Shown: positions 46,864-59,048, counted from the stretch's first letter. The stretch is 64,000 nt of DNA from Auanema rhodensis (GCA_964057225.1 OZ059899.1:10850001-10914000); one strand, 5' to 3'. The notes: a model not told the origin generated them from the letters alone. A program made the numbers and translations.

Positions 46864-47748
46864 TTAGATGAATATATGAACCAGATGTTAGCGCTTATGG
46901 TAAACTACCATTGACCGTCTGTCGTGATATTTGAATATTATAATCACTAATGTCAGCTTAGGGACAAATAAGGAATCACAGATGGTGCCTTAAGCCTGTT
47001 TGAAAACTTTTGAATTTTAACAGCTGTTATTGACTACACATGTCGAACAGCTGGTACGCGTGGGCCAACTATTTGAATGTGAGTAAGCTTAAAAAAAACA
47101 AAAATGTCTCATCTCGTATATTAAGTTCAATTTTATAAAGTTTATTAAGATTTGTAGAAAGAATTTCAAAATAAATCTTAATTAAGATAATTTTTAATTC
47201 AATTTCAAAAGATTTAGAAGGTAATTTAAGATTGATATAGGAATTTAAATTCAGTAATCTGTCAATAATATAGGAAAAAGGAAACGTTGGCAGACGTAGA
47301 GTGGACTTGGGTGGGTAGGAATTTAAATATTCTTATTATCTCTGAACTAATAAGAAAAGAGTTAACAGGAGTAGATCCCTGATGAACCCTTGGATGTGAA
47401 TCAAAATCAAAAAATCGTAAATAAAATTATCCCAACAGCCTCCAGCTTCCAAACAACTCAGCTAAAAAGTGAGCTCTGTTGCCACACTGGACATTCACAT
47501 CATAAAGTAATGAATCAAAATAGCACGCGCGTGCATAACAAAAAGGTAACGCTCGTCAAAACTATTGTCTGATAGTTTCCCCAAACGTCTCAGACACCTC
47601 CCAGTTTTCGTTGAGCGGAGGAGAAGTGGTAGCCAAAATAATTTTTGGGGAAATCATGGTGCACGGCTCGGTTACTCCTCACTGTTGGGTAATTAAGTCC
47701 AAAAGTCTCGTAAACTTGCTGTCAATAAATTAACAGTAAAGTAAGCAA
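46864..47748 (-). other. Element E leader, partly deleted
   Basis: About 110 bp are missing near 46876 (GAATATATGAACCAG), taking part of the conserved pre-gag segment. It retains the palindrome GCACGCGCGTGC near 47525. The primer site is 47749-47761. Confidence 0.7.
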
Positions 47749-47761
47749 GGTGGAACCTCCA

Positions 47762-48144
47762 CGTTACATATTGTTTCTTCCCGTCTTTTCATGGTCGGAA
47801 GATATATGTACTTCTACCTTGTTCCTTAGGTAGGCAGACCCGAACGCCCCGATTTTCTTATTAAGACAAATACTCAAAGAGAAAAGGATTCATTATCAGA
47901 TAACAAGAAAATACAATATAAGAATTACATTAAGAAAGAATATAAAGAGATATGATAAAGTATTAAATAGAGTATATATATATAGATGATATAGAGATGA
48001 GACTCACATGGCTATAAGACAACCTATCTGGGTTAGGCCAGAAGCAAGAGTGCCATGTGTGTCCCATGTTGTAGGCGGGGCTTGTTCAGGCTCCCGCTAT
48101 TTGAATAGCGCGCACATGTTTACCATGTGCTAGCAGATGTGACA
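47762..48144 (-). repeat. Element E 5' LTR
   Basis: 383 bp, with one extra TA in the TATATATATA stretch relative to the 3' copy. Confidence 0.93.
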
Positions 48145-48148
48145 GGCT

Positions 48149-48186
48149 TATTAGACCCACGCTCTAACCGACTGAGCTATGGCGGC
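48149..48186 (-). pseudogene. tRNA-Ile copy 15, 5' half, split by element E
   Basis: 38 nt covering the 5' acceptor strand, D arm and anticodon loop. It retains the A box, but the B box is 7 kb away, so normal Pol III transcription of this copy should be lost. Confidence 0.93.
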
Positions 48187-48768
48187 TACGAAAGTACGAA
48201 ATAACAGAGCGCTGATTATAGGAAACGTGAATGAATGCAGATATTCTCAATTCCGATTCATTAACTAGATCGTGGTCAGCATTTTACAACATTGATAAAA
48301 TAGAAACTGAGAAAAAAACATCAACAAATGACACTATTAACTTGGTTTTTTAACAGCTTTTTTATATTTCTTTTTTCACTATGAGAGAACTTATATTTAT
48401 TGCTTTTTCAAAATTAACATTATACATCTTGACTATCACACATTGAGAACAACAGTTGGCAATGTTGGTTGTCACGTCATGTTTCATGCAGTTAGATTTT
48501 CAGACACATTAATACCTTTGACCACTCTTCTTATGAGTTTTGTAACGATAGATCGTAATAGGAAATGAATTGCTATGATATGAAAAAATACAAGACATAG
48601 TCAACATTGATTTCCCCAAATAGTATCATGTTTGCTTGTTATTCAATTAGAACACTTATTTTTTGATTGTTTTCTTGAAATATTCTTTTTTTTTCTTTAA
48701 CAAAGTTATGACTGAGATCAAAATTTGAACTTACTTTTGAACAATTAAACAGAAATTTAAAAAATATT

Positions 48769-48842
48769 TGCCGCCAGCAGGGGTCGAACCTGCGACCTTG
48801 GGCTTATTAGACCCACGCTCTAACCGACTGAGCTATGGCGGC
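48769..48842 (-). tRNA. tRNA-Ile (AAT), copy 16
   Basis: Consensus sequence. Confidence 0.95.
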
Positions 48843-49434
48843 TACGAAAGTACGATATAACAAAGCGCTGATTATAGGAAACGTGAATGAATGCAGATAT
48901 TCTCAATTCCGATTCATTAACTAGATCGTGATCAGCATTTTACAACATTGATAAAATAGAAACTGAGAAAAAACATTAACAAATGACACTATTAACTTGG
49001 TTTTTTGAACAGCTTTTTTATATTTCTTTTTTCACTATGAGAGAACTTATATTTATTGCTTTTTCAAAATTTTCCATTTTTAACATTATACATCTTGACT
49101 ATCACACATTGAGAACAACAGTTGGCAATGTTGGTTGTCACGTCATGTTTCATGCAGTTAGATTTTCAGACACATTAATACCTTTGACCATTCTTCTTAT
49201 GAGTTTTGTAACGATAGATCGTAATAGGAAATGAATTGCTATAATATGAAAAAATACAAGACATAGTCAACATTGATTTCCCCAAATAGTATCATGTTTG
49301 CTTGTTATTCAATTAGAACACTTATTTTTTGATTGTTTTCTTGAAATATTCTTTTTTTTTCTTTAACAAAGTTATGACTGAGATCAAAATTTGAACTTAC
49401 TTTTGAACAATTAAACAGAAATTTAAAAAATATT

Positions 49435-49508
49435 TGCCGCCAGCAGGAGTCGAACCTGCGACCTTGGGCTTATTAGACCCACGCTCTAACCGACTGAGCT
49501 ATGGCGGC
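49435..49508 (-). tRNA. tRNA-Ile (AAT), copy 17
   Basis: One change in the T loop (position 60, C to T), outside the paired stems. Element F lies 400 bp upstream of its 5' end. Confidence 0.94.
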
Positions 49509-49908
49509 TACGAAAGTACGAAATAACAAAGCGCTGATTATAGGAAACGTGAATGAATGCAGATATTCTCAATTCCGATTCATTAACTAGATCGTGGTCA
49601 GCATTTTACAACATTGATAAAATAGAAACTGAGAAAAAACATCAACAAATGACACTATTAACTTGGTTTTTTGAACAGCTTTTTTATATTTCTTTTTTCA
49701 CTATGAGAGAACTTATATTTATTGCTTTTTCAAAATTTTCCATTTTTAACATTATACATCTTGACTATCACACATTGAGAACAACAGTTGGCAATGTTGG
49801 TTGTCACGTCATGTTTCATGCAGTTAGATTTTCAGACACATTAATACCTTTGACCATTCTTCTTATGAGTTTTGTAACGATAGATCGTAATAGGAAATGA
49901 ATTGCTAT

Positions 49909-50288
49909 TGTCACATCTGCAAGCACATGGTAAACATGTGCGCGCTATTCAAATAGCGGGAGCCTGAACAAGCCCCGCCCACAACATGGGACACACATGG
50001 CACTCTTGCTTCTGGCCTAACCCAGATAGGTTGTCTTATAGCCATGTGAGTCTCATCTCTATATCATCTCTATATATACTCTATTTAATACTTTATTATA
50101 TCTCTTTATATTCTTTCTTAATGTAATTCTTATATTGTACTTCTTGTTATCTGATAATGAATCCTTTTCGCTTTAAGTATTTGTCTTAATAAGGAAATCG
50201 GGGCGTTCGGGTCTGCCTACCTAAGGAACAAGGTAGAAGTACATATATCTTCCGACCATGAAAAGACGGGAAGAAACAATATGTAACG
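49909..50288 (+). repeat. Element F 5' LTR
   Basis: Begins TGTCACATCTGC and ends ATATGTAACG. A TATATATA box is at 50071-50078. Hairpin-forming repeats GCACATG/CATGTGC and CGCTATT/AATAGCG lie in the first 60 bp. Confidence 0.95.
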
Positions 50289-50301
50289 TGGAGGTTCCAC
50301 C
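50289..50301 (+). promoter_or_regulatory. Element F primer binding site
   Basis: TGGAGGTTCCACC directly follows the LTR; same match as in A, C and E. Confidence 0.7.
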
Positions 50302-51293
50302 TTGCTTACTCTACTGTTAATTTATTGACAGCAAGTTTACGAGACTTTTGGACTTAATTACCCAACAGTGAGGAGTAACCGAGCCGTGCACCATGATTTC
50401 CCCAAAAATTATTTTGGCTACCACTTCTCCTCCGCTCAACAAAAACTGGGAGGTGTCTGAGACGTTTGGGGAAACTATCAGACAATAGTTTTGACGAGCG
50501 TTACCTTTTTGTTATGCACGCGCGTGCTATTTTGATTCATTACTTTATGATGTGAATGTCCAGTGTGGCAACAGAGCTCACTTTTTAGCTGAGTTGTTTG
50601 GAAGCTGGAGGCTGTTGGGATAATTTTATTTACGATTTTTGATTTTGATTCACATCCAAGGGTTCATCAGGGTTCTACTCCTGTTAACTCTTTTCTTATT
50701 AGTTCAGAGATAATAAGAATATTTAAATTCCTACCCACCCAAGTCCACTCTACGTCTGCCAACGTTTCCTTTTTCCTATATTATTGACAGATTACTGAAT
50801 TTAAATTCCTATATCAATCTTAAATTACCTTCTAAATCTTTTGAAATTAAATTAAAAATTATCTTAATTAAGATTTATTTTGAAATTCTTTCTACAAATC
50901 TTAATAAACTTTATAAAATTGAACTTAATATACGAGATGAGACATTTTTGTTTACTTTAAGCTTACTCACATTCAAATAGTTGGCCCACGCGTACCAGCT
51001 GTTCGATATGTGTAGTCAATAACAGCTGTTAAAATTCAAAAGTTTTCAAACAGGCTTAAGGCACCATCTGTGATTCCTTATTTGTCTCTAAGCTGACATA
51101 AGTGATTATAATATTCAAATATCACGACAGACGGTCAATGGTTGTTTACCATAAGCGCTAACATCTGGTGTCGTGACACATGGCTGGAGGCGGAGCTTGA
51201 AGCTTCAACGATCCTCCTTCATCAGACGCCATTGTCACAAACGTTTTTACTGGAGTCTAGTTGCTTCCAGTACGCGCTCTTATATTCATCTAA
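50302..51293 (+). other. Element F leader
   Basis: About 1 kb between primer site and gag. Seen in it: the perfect palindrome GCACGCGCGTGC at 50516-50527, the inverted repeat AAACTAT/ATAGTTT near 50473, and TGGTGTCGTGACAC near 51166, preceded by AACATC. The last resembles a second primer-site-like motif. No conserved coding frame. Confidence 0.7.
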
Positions 51294-52793
51294 CTGTATT
51301 CACCAGCCACCCTGTCGGACTCGGACATCAGCGAGGAAAACAAAGATCAGGAACAAGGATCACCAGAGGTACGCCAAGTTTTTGAATTTAATTCTAAAAA
51401 CTTAAATACTCCATCCACCTACCTCTCTCCTTTTGAATTTTTGAGAGAAGAAGGTGATTCCTCTTCTTCTTCTCATTCTTCTTCTCTAACAATTAGAACG
51501 AGAAGTAAAAGCAGAAAGGCCATCACTGAGGAAACACCTCGGGCACCTACTACAGTACGAAATAGATCACCAAGTCGGTGGGCCGCTGCTATAACTAAAG
51601 CTTTTGAAAGAAAAATGACTCCTACCTCTCCATCTCCTAATTCTAATGTTGCTCCACCCTCTAGAAATATGGCAACTATTTTAAATTGCCATCTCTGTCC
51701 CAGGTATGACGGCTCTCGTAGCTTTCGTTCTTTTGTTGAATCTTTAAATAGATTTTTTAATGTTATGAATCTAAGTTTACCTGAGAGACTATTAATTTTA
51801 CCTCTTCTTTTGGAATCAAATGAAACAGCTCTCTCCTTGTATAATAGTATTCCTAGTGGCATAAGAACTAATGGCCCATGGATTGTTTTGATGGATCAGC
51901 TCACTGAGCTTTTAGCGCCTAAAACAGATAAAAATTTCACCATAGCGCTTATTCATCGAATACAACAAGGAGATAAATCTGTTCTCGATTTTAGTATGGA
52001 ATTAGAGAGAATGGCAAGCACCATAATGTCACCAATGGATCCCGAGCGGGAACCAATGTTGAAAACGGCATTTTTAAATGGTTTAAAAGAGGAACTGGGT
52101 ATTGCGGTTTTAACTAAAAACCCCGCCACTTATGAACAAGCTAAGAAATTAGCTAGGTTTGAAGAAGGCGTTCGTAATAGCTTCATGAAAAGAAATGAAG
52201 ACACCAGCACCTTGAAGGAGCTCATAAATGCTTTACAACATAAATTAAGCTTTAGTGAAGAAAGAGAAAGAAGTAGGAATAATAATAATAATAAAAATTA
52301 TAAAAATAATAAAAATAATAAAAAAAATAATAACTGGACTCAGCACAATAATGGCTCTAATGATTATGAGCGAGAGAGAGAGCGACCTTCTGCCGTACGT
52401 TATAATAATAATAACTCGCAGAACGGGAATATGAATAGGCGTCCTAACCCGGGAAACCGCCCATTTGCCAATGGCAGAAATGCCAATAGCTCGTCTTGGA
52501 ACCCTAGGCCTAGTTCCCCAAGAAGACAAAGACCATCAGCCAATGGGAATGGTAACTCAAGGGTATACAGCGTAGCGACCCCATTCATGCCACCGGTCAC
52601 GTTGTGCCTGACTTTATTGGCACTCTCATGCCTTCCCTTTGGGTCGGCAAAATATCAGATCTGCGCTCAATCTGAAGGGGGTATATTAGTAACACCTCCT
52701 GTGGTCACAGGCTGCCATAAGGCAGAAATTGAAAAGGCTCACAGTGTTGAGGTAGAAATATATCTACCAAAGGCTGAGATAGAGTCATGGTAA
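51294..52793 (+). pseudogene. Element F Gag and start of glycoprotein, ended by a nonsense codon
   Basis: The frame is open from 51294 (stop at 51291-51293). The first in-frame ATG is 51615, within the Gag lead-in; upstream residues (SDSDISEENK, then Ser-rich) are conserved in A, C and E, so a non-AUG start or a splice may be used. The Gag domain lies about 51690-52200 (SFVESLNRFF, LPERLLILPL, FLNGLKEELG). The Asn/Arg-rich basic region (about 52260-52560) replaces CCHC knuckles. A hydrophobic signal-like segment is at 52587-52649, followed by the start of the ectodomain. The stop (near 52791) replaces a Glu codon found in the other copies; the frame continues in phase. Confidence 0.9.
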
Positions 52794-55700
52794 GCATGGA
52801 AATGCTATGTGAAAAAGTATAAAAGCTGTGTGAGAGATTTCATGTTTTTGAGAGATCGTAACACCACATTCTCTCATATTGAAACAGTAGATAAGAAAGA
52901 TTGTGTTCGAGCACATAGAAATCGTATGTGGAATGATAAAATCATGAATGCCCAACAGCATTCAGTTTTTGAAACACCATTAAACGAGCATAATCCAACT
53001 CGCTCTTGGTCCACTGAAGAATGTGTAGAAATTGAACAATTTGTATTGAAGCGAGGGATAATAACTAGATTGAAAGAAGATCACATTGTATCAGACTTAT
53101 TTATAAATACTGATAATTGTAAAGGAAATGAAGGGTTTTGTGCAACTGGTGAAGGTGCAGTTATCTGGCAACCACCTATCCCATCAGTTGTCTGTCACTA
53201 TCAAAAACTTGGCCCCTTCTCCGCCATGTTGGGTGATCATATTCTTCTAGTTCACTCTATTGAAAGCGCTTTTGTTCTCCAAAATCATTCCACATCCGCT
53301 CACGTTCAATCTTGTTTCGAATTCGCTGTTTTTGAATCATCTTCTGAGGCAATTATCCGATTCACAGCATATCCCCGTGTTTATAATTTGCTTGATCTTT
53401 CCAATACTTTGCTTAATGCTGATAGACGCAGAAATAAACGTAATGCATTACCTCAAAAACATCGCTCTTTCAGTGATGATTATCTTTTTGTTAATGCGAA
53501 ATCCCAACCATATGCGTTTCCATTTCTAAGACCTACTTTCATTTTTGGATCTGCATCTATCACTAAGTTTTACGCAAAATATATGAGATATGCAGCTACA
53601 TCATCTTATGAGAGTTTGCTCCAATTCGCGATAGATAATCCACTGTTCATTGACACAATTGTTAGTTTAGGATTGACAAAAGATCACATAACTAACTGGG
53701 CAAAGTCTAATAATTTCAAAGATCCCAATCTTTTGATTTTACAATGTATGGGTATAGAGGAAATTAAACTGGCTACTAGACAGATGATTAATAGCATGAA
53801 ATTGGATGATCTTATCACTCAAGTAGCTCGTCGTATAGAAGTTCCTCGGTTAAAAAGATCTTTGATGAAATCTACAACATCCATAGAAGATTTCTTTCGA
53901 GGAATGGCTCACGCAGTAGTATATCAAGCCACAATTCTTGATGGTACACAAACAGTTCCATCAATTGAACAGTTGGCAAGAGCCTTATATCCATCTATAT
54001 TACCACGCAGTGGAAATATGAATCAATCTGAAATTATTGCAACTGCTCAAGGCATGTTATTCATGATCCAACAACAATCGGGAAAAGAACAAATATCTCG
54101 TGACATGCAAGTCAGTCGACAACAAAAAGCTGATGCTACTGTTAGAAATAACCAAGAGCAAGATTTAGCAATTATATCCAAGCTGCCTGACTATCACAAC
54201 CTTTATACAAAGAATAGTACAGCATATTATGGATTTCCTCCACAGTCCATCGAATACCCACAGGAAAATCCTAAATTCAATAAAACAGAAATTTTAGAAT
54301 TCATAAGTTGGGTTAAAACTCAAATCACAACTGATAAAAATATGGTACAGCATACTACTGTAACCCCAATAACTGCCACCAAAACTACAATTCGTAGTTT
54401 AACAACTCCTACCCCTAATGCGTACGAGAGAGGTCGAGAGTTGTATGTAGCAGAAGTATATGACAATGTTCTCCACAAATCAAAGCATAAAACTAAAACG
54501 ATAATAGATAATAAGTTGAATTATGGGTTTGAGAAAGCGCGTCTCTCCATAATTGACGAATTTCATCAACAGTTTCATACCATCTGTAAATCTCAAATGG
54601 AAACTGTAAAAAGCTGGCAAGCTATATTACGTATACATCCTACAATAGGAGTAAGAGCTATGCTTCAGCGGGATGATATCGTTGCCCGATTTGTTGGAAG
54701 AAATGTTTTAAAAATAACAACTTGTCAGGAAATAGAACCACATTTCATTTATCGTAATCATTCTTACAATGATAAATGTTATGCAGAGACCCCTGTTTTA
54801 ACACACGATAAACAATTATTCTTTGCTCCTATCGATAGCTACGATTTGAGCACTGAAGGACATGAGATCAATTGTGAACACAAAGAGACAGAGATTTGGT
54901 ATGAAAATGGAACATGGAGAGATTATAAAGGTGACACACATAAAGTAGATAGTATTCATTCAGAAAAACATGATCATTATGCTGAATTGAGTAAACTTCG
55001 ATTCACAGGGCGGAATTTGTTTGAAAATTCGACTGAAAAATCCTTAGCCCTATCTATTGGATTAACTTATGGTTATAGTTTATCTACTTCACCTCACCAT
55101 GATCTTCTCCGCGTAATTTCTCGTTCACGTGATTGGCCTCAAATTTCCTCTTTCATCTTCAAAGGAAGTAAACTTATAAGAGATGCCAGGAAAATTGTTT
55201 TCTCCAATTGGGATCTGTTCATTGACTTTTGTATAGGTTCAATTGAACGAACACTCATTACCATCGGTTGTATAACTCTGATATTATGTCTAATGATAGC
55301 ATTATATTTCACTATAAAATGTTATCTCTCCCCTACTTCTATGTTAAAAATAAACCATATCATGTTGAGCCCAACAGCTCCACCACTTGAGGGAGATGAG
55401 ATTCATGAAACAGTTAGTGATGAATTGATGCGGAGCTATTTTCCCACCATCATAACTTACATTCCTTTAGCCATACCTTTTGTATGTCACACAACAACAA
55501 AGAAAAATGGACACATGTTACCGTTTGTTCATATTGACATTGCAGGTAGAGGACTGTTAGCATTATGGGATTCTGGAGCTACGGTCTCATATATTCCGTT
55601 CTCCACATTAGCATATATTGGAAGACAATATTTTACAAAATATTCTAAATCTGCATCCACTGCAAATGGATCAGAGTTTCGCTTTGTGGGAAAATGCAAG

Positions 55701-58700
55701 TTAGATGTGGGTATAGCAGGTTACCAAGTGGAACACGAATTTTTAATATCTGAAGACAATGACTGTCCAGGACAAATGTTACTTGGTACTGATTTTATGC
55801 GTACGTTGGAAGAAAGAGAGATATTTACTACATTAAAACTATGTAAAGGAAAGTTGATTGTTGGTAATATGGAAACACCCTTAGTAAAACCTGGTTGTTT
55901 TGCATATAAAACCACAACTAAAACAGTAAATATCATAAGTTTGTCCACAGTAACAGTTCCACCACATAGTACATCCCACATATCTTTGCAAACAGGACCA
56001 GAATTAGATTTTGATCAATATGCTCTTTTAAAATCTAGCACAGGTCCTATCTCAATTCCAGATGCCGCCATAGGACCTTTTCCAATTACTATGGTAGTAT
56101 CAAACAATTCTTCAAAGCCAATTAAAATTAATAAAAATGACCACATTGGTTCAGGACTTATAGCATCTAAAGAAATTATGAACGATTATGTTCCACCTGA
56201 AGCTGATTGGGAAGATAAGTTACCAACTTTTCCTCAGCATCTTTTGGATGATTTGAACTTCAATTCTTGCACTCTGTCCCATAAAATGAAGAAAAATCTG
56301 ATCACAATCATTAAGGAAAACCAAACGGCATTTTTCAACCATGATCATAATATTGGTCTCTTTTGCGGACCAGTTGAACATGCCATTCCTATAAGATCCG
56401 ATATGGATTTTCCAAAAAGTAGATCTTACAGAGTACCATTGGGTAAGCAAGAAGAAGTAGAACGGCAAGTGAAAGAAATGTTGTCGCAAGGTATAATCGA
56501 AAATTCGACGGCTACTTTCACTAGTCCAGTTGTTCTTGTGAAAAAGAAAGATAATTCTTTCCGGTTCGTTACTGACTTTAGAGCATTGAATAGTGTTACT
56601 AAGAAACAAACATACAGCATCCCACACATTCCTGATATCATAGACTTAGCGGCTGGAGCTCAGTTCTTTTCGAATTTTGATCTCATTTCTGGTTTCTTCC
56701 AAATACCGTTGAAACGCTCAGATAGATACCTAACTGCTTTTACCACTCCATCAGGTACCTATCAGTATTGCCGAATGCCTATGGGATTGTGTGGAGCGCC
56801 ACACACTTTTCAATCCGCAGTACGATACTTGCAATCTCTTGTTAGATGCAAACTGTTTGTATATCTAGATGATTTGCTAATAATTTCGAACTCAGCTGAA
56901 GAACATTTAAGAGATATACAAGAAGTGCTGAAAAAGGTCACTGAACTAGGGTTAAAAATTAAGTTATCTAAATGTTGCTTTGCAGCCACTGAAGTAAAGT
57001 TTTTGGGTTTTGTAATAGGTAGAAATGGTGTTAAACCAGATCCTGCTAAAATACAGGCTGTTTCCGAATTTCCAAATCCAAGCACAGTTACGGCTGTCAG
57101 ATCCTTTCTAGGTATGACTAACTATTTTCGACGGTTTATTCAAAATTATGCCGGAATAGCTGAGCCATTGTATAAGTTAACACATAAGGATACTCCTTTT
57201 GAGTGGAAATCGGAACATGCAGACGCATTTAAAACTTTAAAAACATTACTGTGTACTGCCCCTGTACTGAAACCTCCTAAAGCAGACCAACCTTTTGTTA
57301 TAGAAAGTGATGGCAGTATGATCGCTGTGGGAGCAGTTTTATTGCAATCAGCAGAGAAAAATTCTCCATTACACCCGATTGCGTTCGCTAGTAGAAAGTT
57401 GACTCCAGCGGAACGGAAATATCCTCCTATTGAAGTTGAAGCACTCGGTTTAGTCTTTGCTCTTCAACAATTCCGTACCTATGTATTAGGAGTACCTACC
57501 ACAGTTATCACAGATCACCGACCATTAACCAGTTTAATGTCGCGTAAAGATCTCATAGGTAGATTAGCCAAGTATCAACTAATGATACAAGATTTCAACA
57601 TAAAGATTGAATATCGTCCTGGCAAATTAAACAGTGTCTGTGATGCTCTCTCCAGGTATATAGGAAACGAAGCAAATGACAGTCGTCCTACTAAACCAAA
57701 GGACAAAGTAAAACCTGTTGATGCTTTTATTGCTCATATCACAACTATTTCTTCTATTGACCAACTAAATTGTGAAGAAATACGGAAAGTTCAAGCTGGA
57801 GTTCCCTGGATTCGCGAAGCACTTTCTCAAATTAATAATGATAACTGTCCGGCTAATATATCAGACCGGTATGAAGAACGAGAAGGCATATTACATGCAA
57901 AACAAACGAAAAATTATTTGAAACCATCTATTATTTTGCCTCGAAACGACAAAATAACTGATGTTGTCATCAAATTTTTTCACGAAGATTCCAAAATTGG
58001 TGCACACCTAGGTATAAATAAAACTACTGATGCGATTCGACGACGATTCTTTTGGACTAATATGGTTCCACAAATAACTGAATTTATTAATCGTTGTACA
58101 AAATGTGCAAGTAGGAAATCTAACCCACACCAATCGTATATTCAACCTATGGGAAGATTTGTTATACCCGAAAAGCCATTTGATCGTATTCATGTAGATA
58201 TACTAGGTCCTTTACCTCGCACTAATGATGGACATCGATACATCTTGAGTATTCAAGACGCTTTTAGTAAATGGGGAACAACTTGCCCATTAATAACACA
58301 AACGGCTACTGAAATCACAAAAGCGTTTGTAATTAGATTTGTTTTCATATATGGACCACCAATGAGTATGATAACCGATAATGGTAGTAGCTTTTTGTCA
58401 TCTGAATTTCAAGCTATGTGTAAACAATTTGGAATTAAACACACTACTACGCTACCATATCATAAAAATGCTAATGGACAAGTTGAGAGACTTCATAGAA
58501 CTTTGGAAGAAGCTCTCTCTTCATTCGTGAATGAACAACAAACTAACTGGGATATACACCTACCCAAAGTTATGTTCGCGATCAATACGTTACCAAACTC
58601 ATCAACATCTATTAGTCCATATGTTGTATTATTTGGTCGGGATGCAAGACTTCCTATTGACCATCAATTGCCTGGAAATAATCTTCAAACTGAAGAACCA

Positions 58701-59048
58701 GCCAATCCTACAGAAGATTTTGTCAATAGATCGCTAATACAAAATGAAAGCACATCTAATATAGTAAAAGATAGAATTGAAACATGCACAAAGAAGAATG
58801 AACAACGGTACAATACACGAAATAGAACACAAAATAAAGAAATTCAGGTTAATGACTTAGTTATGATAAAAGTGAATTCTACTCGAAACAAACTAACACC
58901 TTCATTCGAAGGGCCTTATTTAGTTACAGCAGTTCAAAGATCTTTCATCGTGGTTCAAACAGATAAAGGAAAAAGCAGAAGAGTACACAAGGACTTCGTC
59001 AAACCTTACCAACGGACAACATCTATTCCGGTTATCACAATTTCTTGA
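52794..59048 (+). pseudogene. Element F glycoprotein, protease, RT, RNase H, integrase
   Basis: More than 2,070 codons with no further stop. In order: Cys-rich N-glycosylated ectodomain; furin-type RRRNKR at 53424-53441; second ectodomain half with HPTIGVRAML and DKCYAETP; transmembrane helix about 55251-55320; retropepsin DSGA at 55569-55580; RT with YLDD at 56862-56873; RNase H with ESDGS and TDHRPL near 57300-57530; integrase HHCC near 57980-58110, then D (HVDILGPL), D (ITDNGSS) and E (QVERLHRT); GPY/F (FEGPYLVTAV) near 58905. Protease, RT and integrase motifs are all present. It is in phase with the upstream piece, which it needs for normal Gag-linked synthesis. Confidence 0.94.

Larger units (their letters stand above)
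41031..48144 (-). mobile_element. Element E: family-1 gypsy element lacking pol, minus strand
   Basis: 7,114 bp between GGCT duplications (41027-41030 and 48145-48148), inserted inside a tRNA-Ile gene. Gag, glycoprotein and protease are open in one frame, while RT, RNase H and integrase are deleted (about 2.9 kb). Part of the leader is also deleted. It looks like a non-autonomous derivative. Confidence 0.95.
48145..49908. repeat. tRNA-Ile tandem array, segment 4 (about 2.6 units)
   Basis: Begins inside the split tRNA and has two full tRNA genes 666 bp apart. The first spacer has a short deletion in AAAATTAACATT. CATGTTTCATG replaces CATATTTCATG in all three spacers here, a local sequence group. 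Element F enters after 49908. Confidence 0.95.

Noticed and set aside
51142..51405. 87-codon ORF in the family-1 leader, overlapping the gag start in another frame
   Set aside because: It begins at TTG rather than ATG and lies in a different frame from conserved Gag; E lacks much of it through deletion. Likely leader sequence by chance open.
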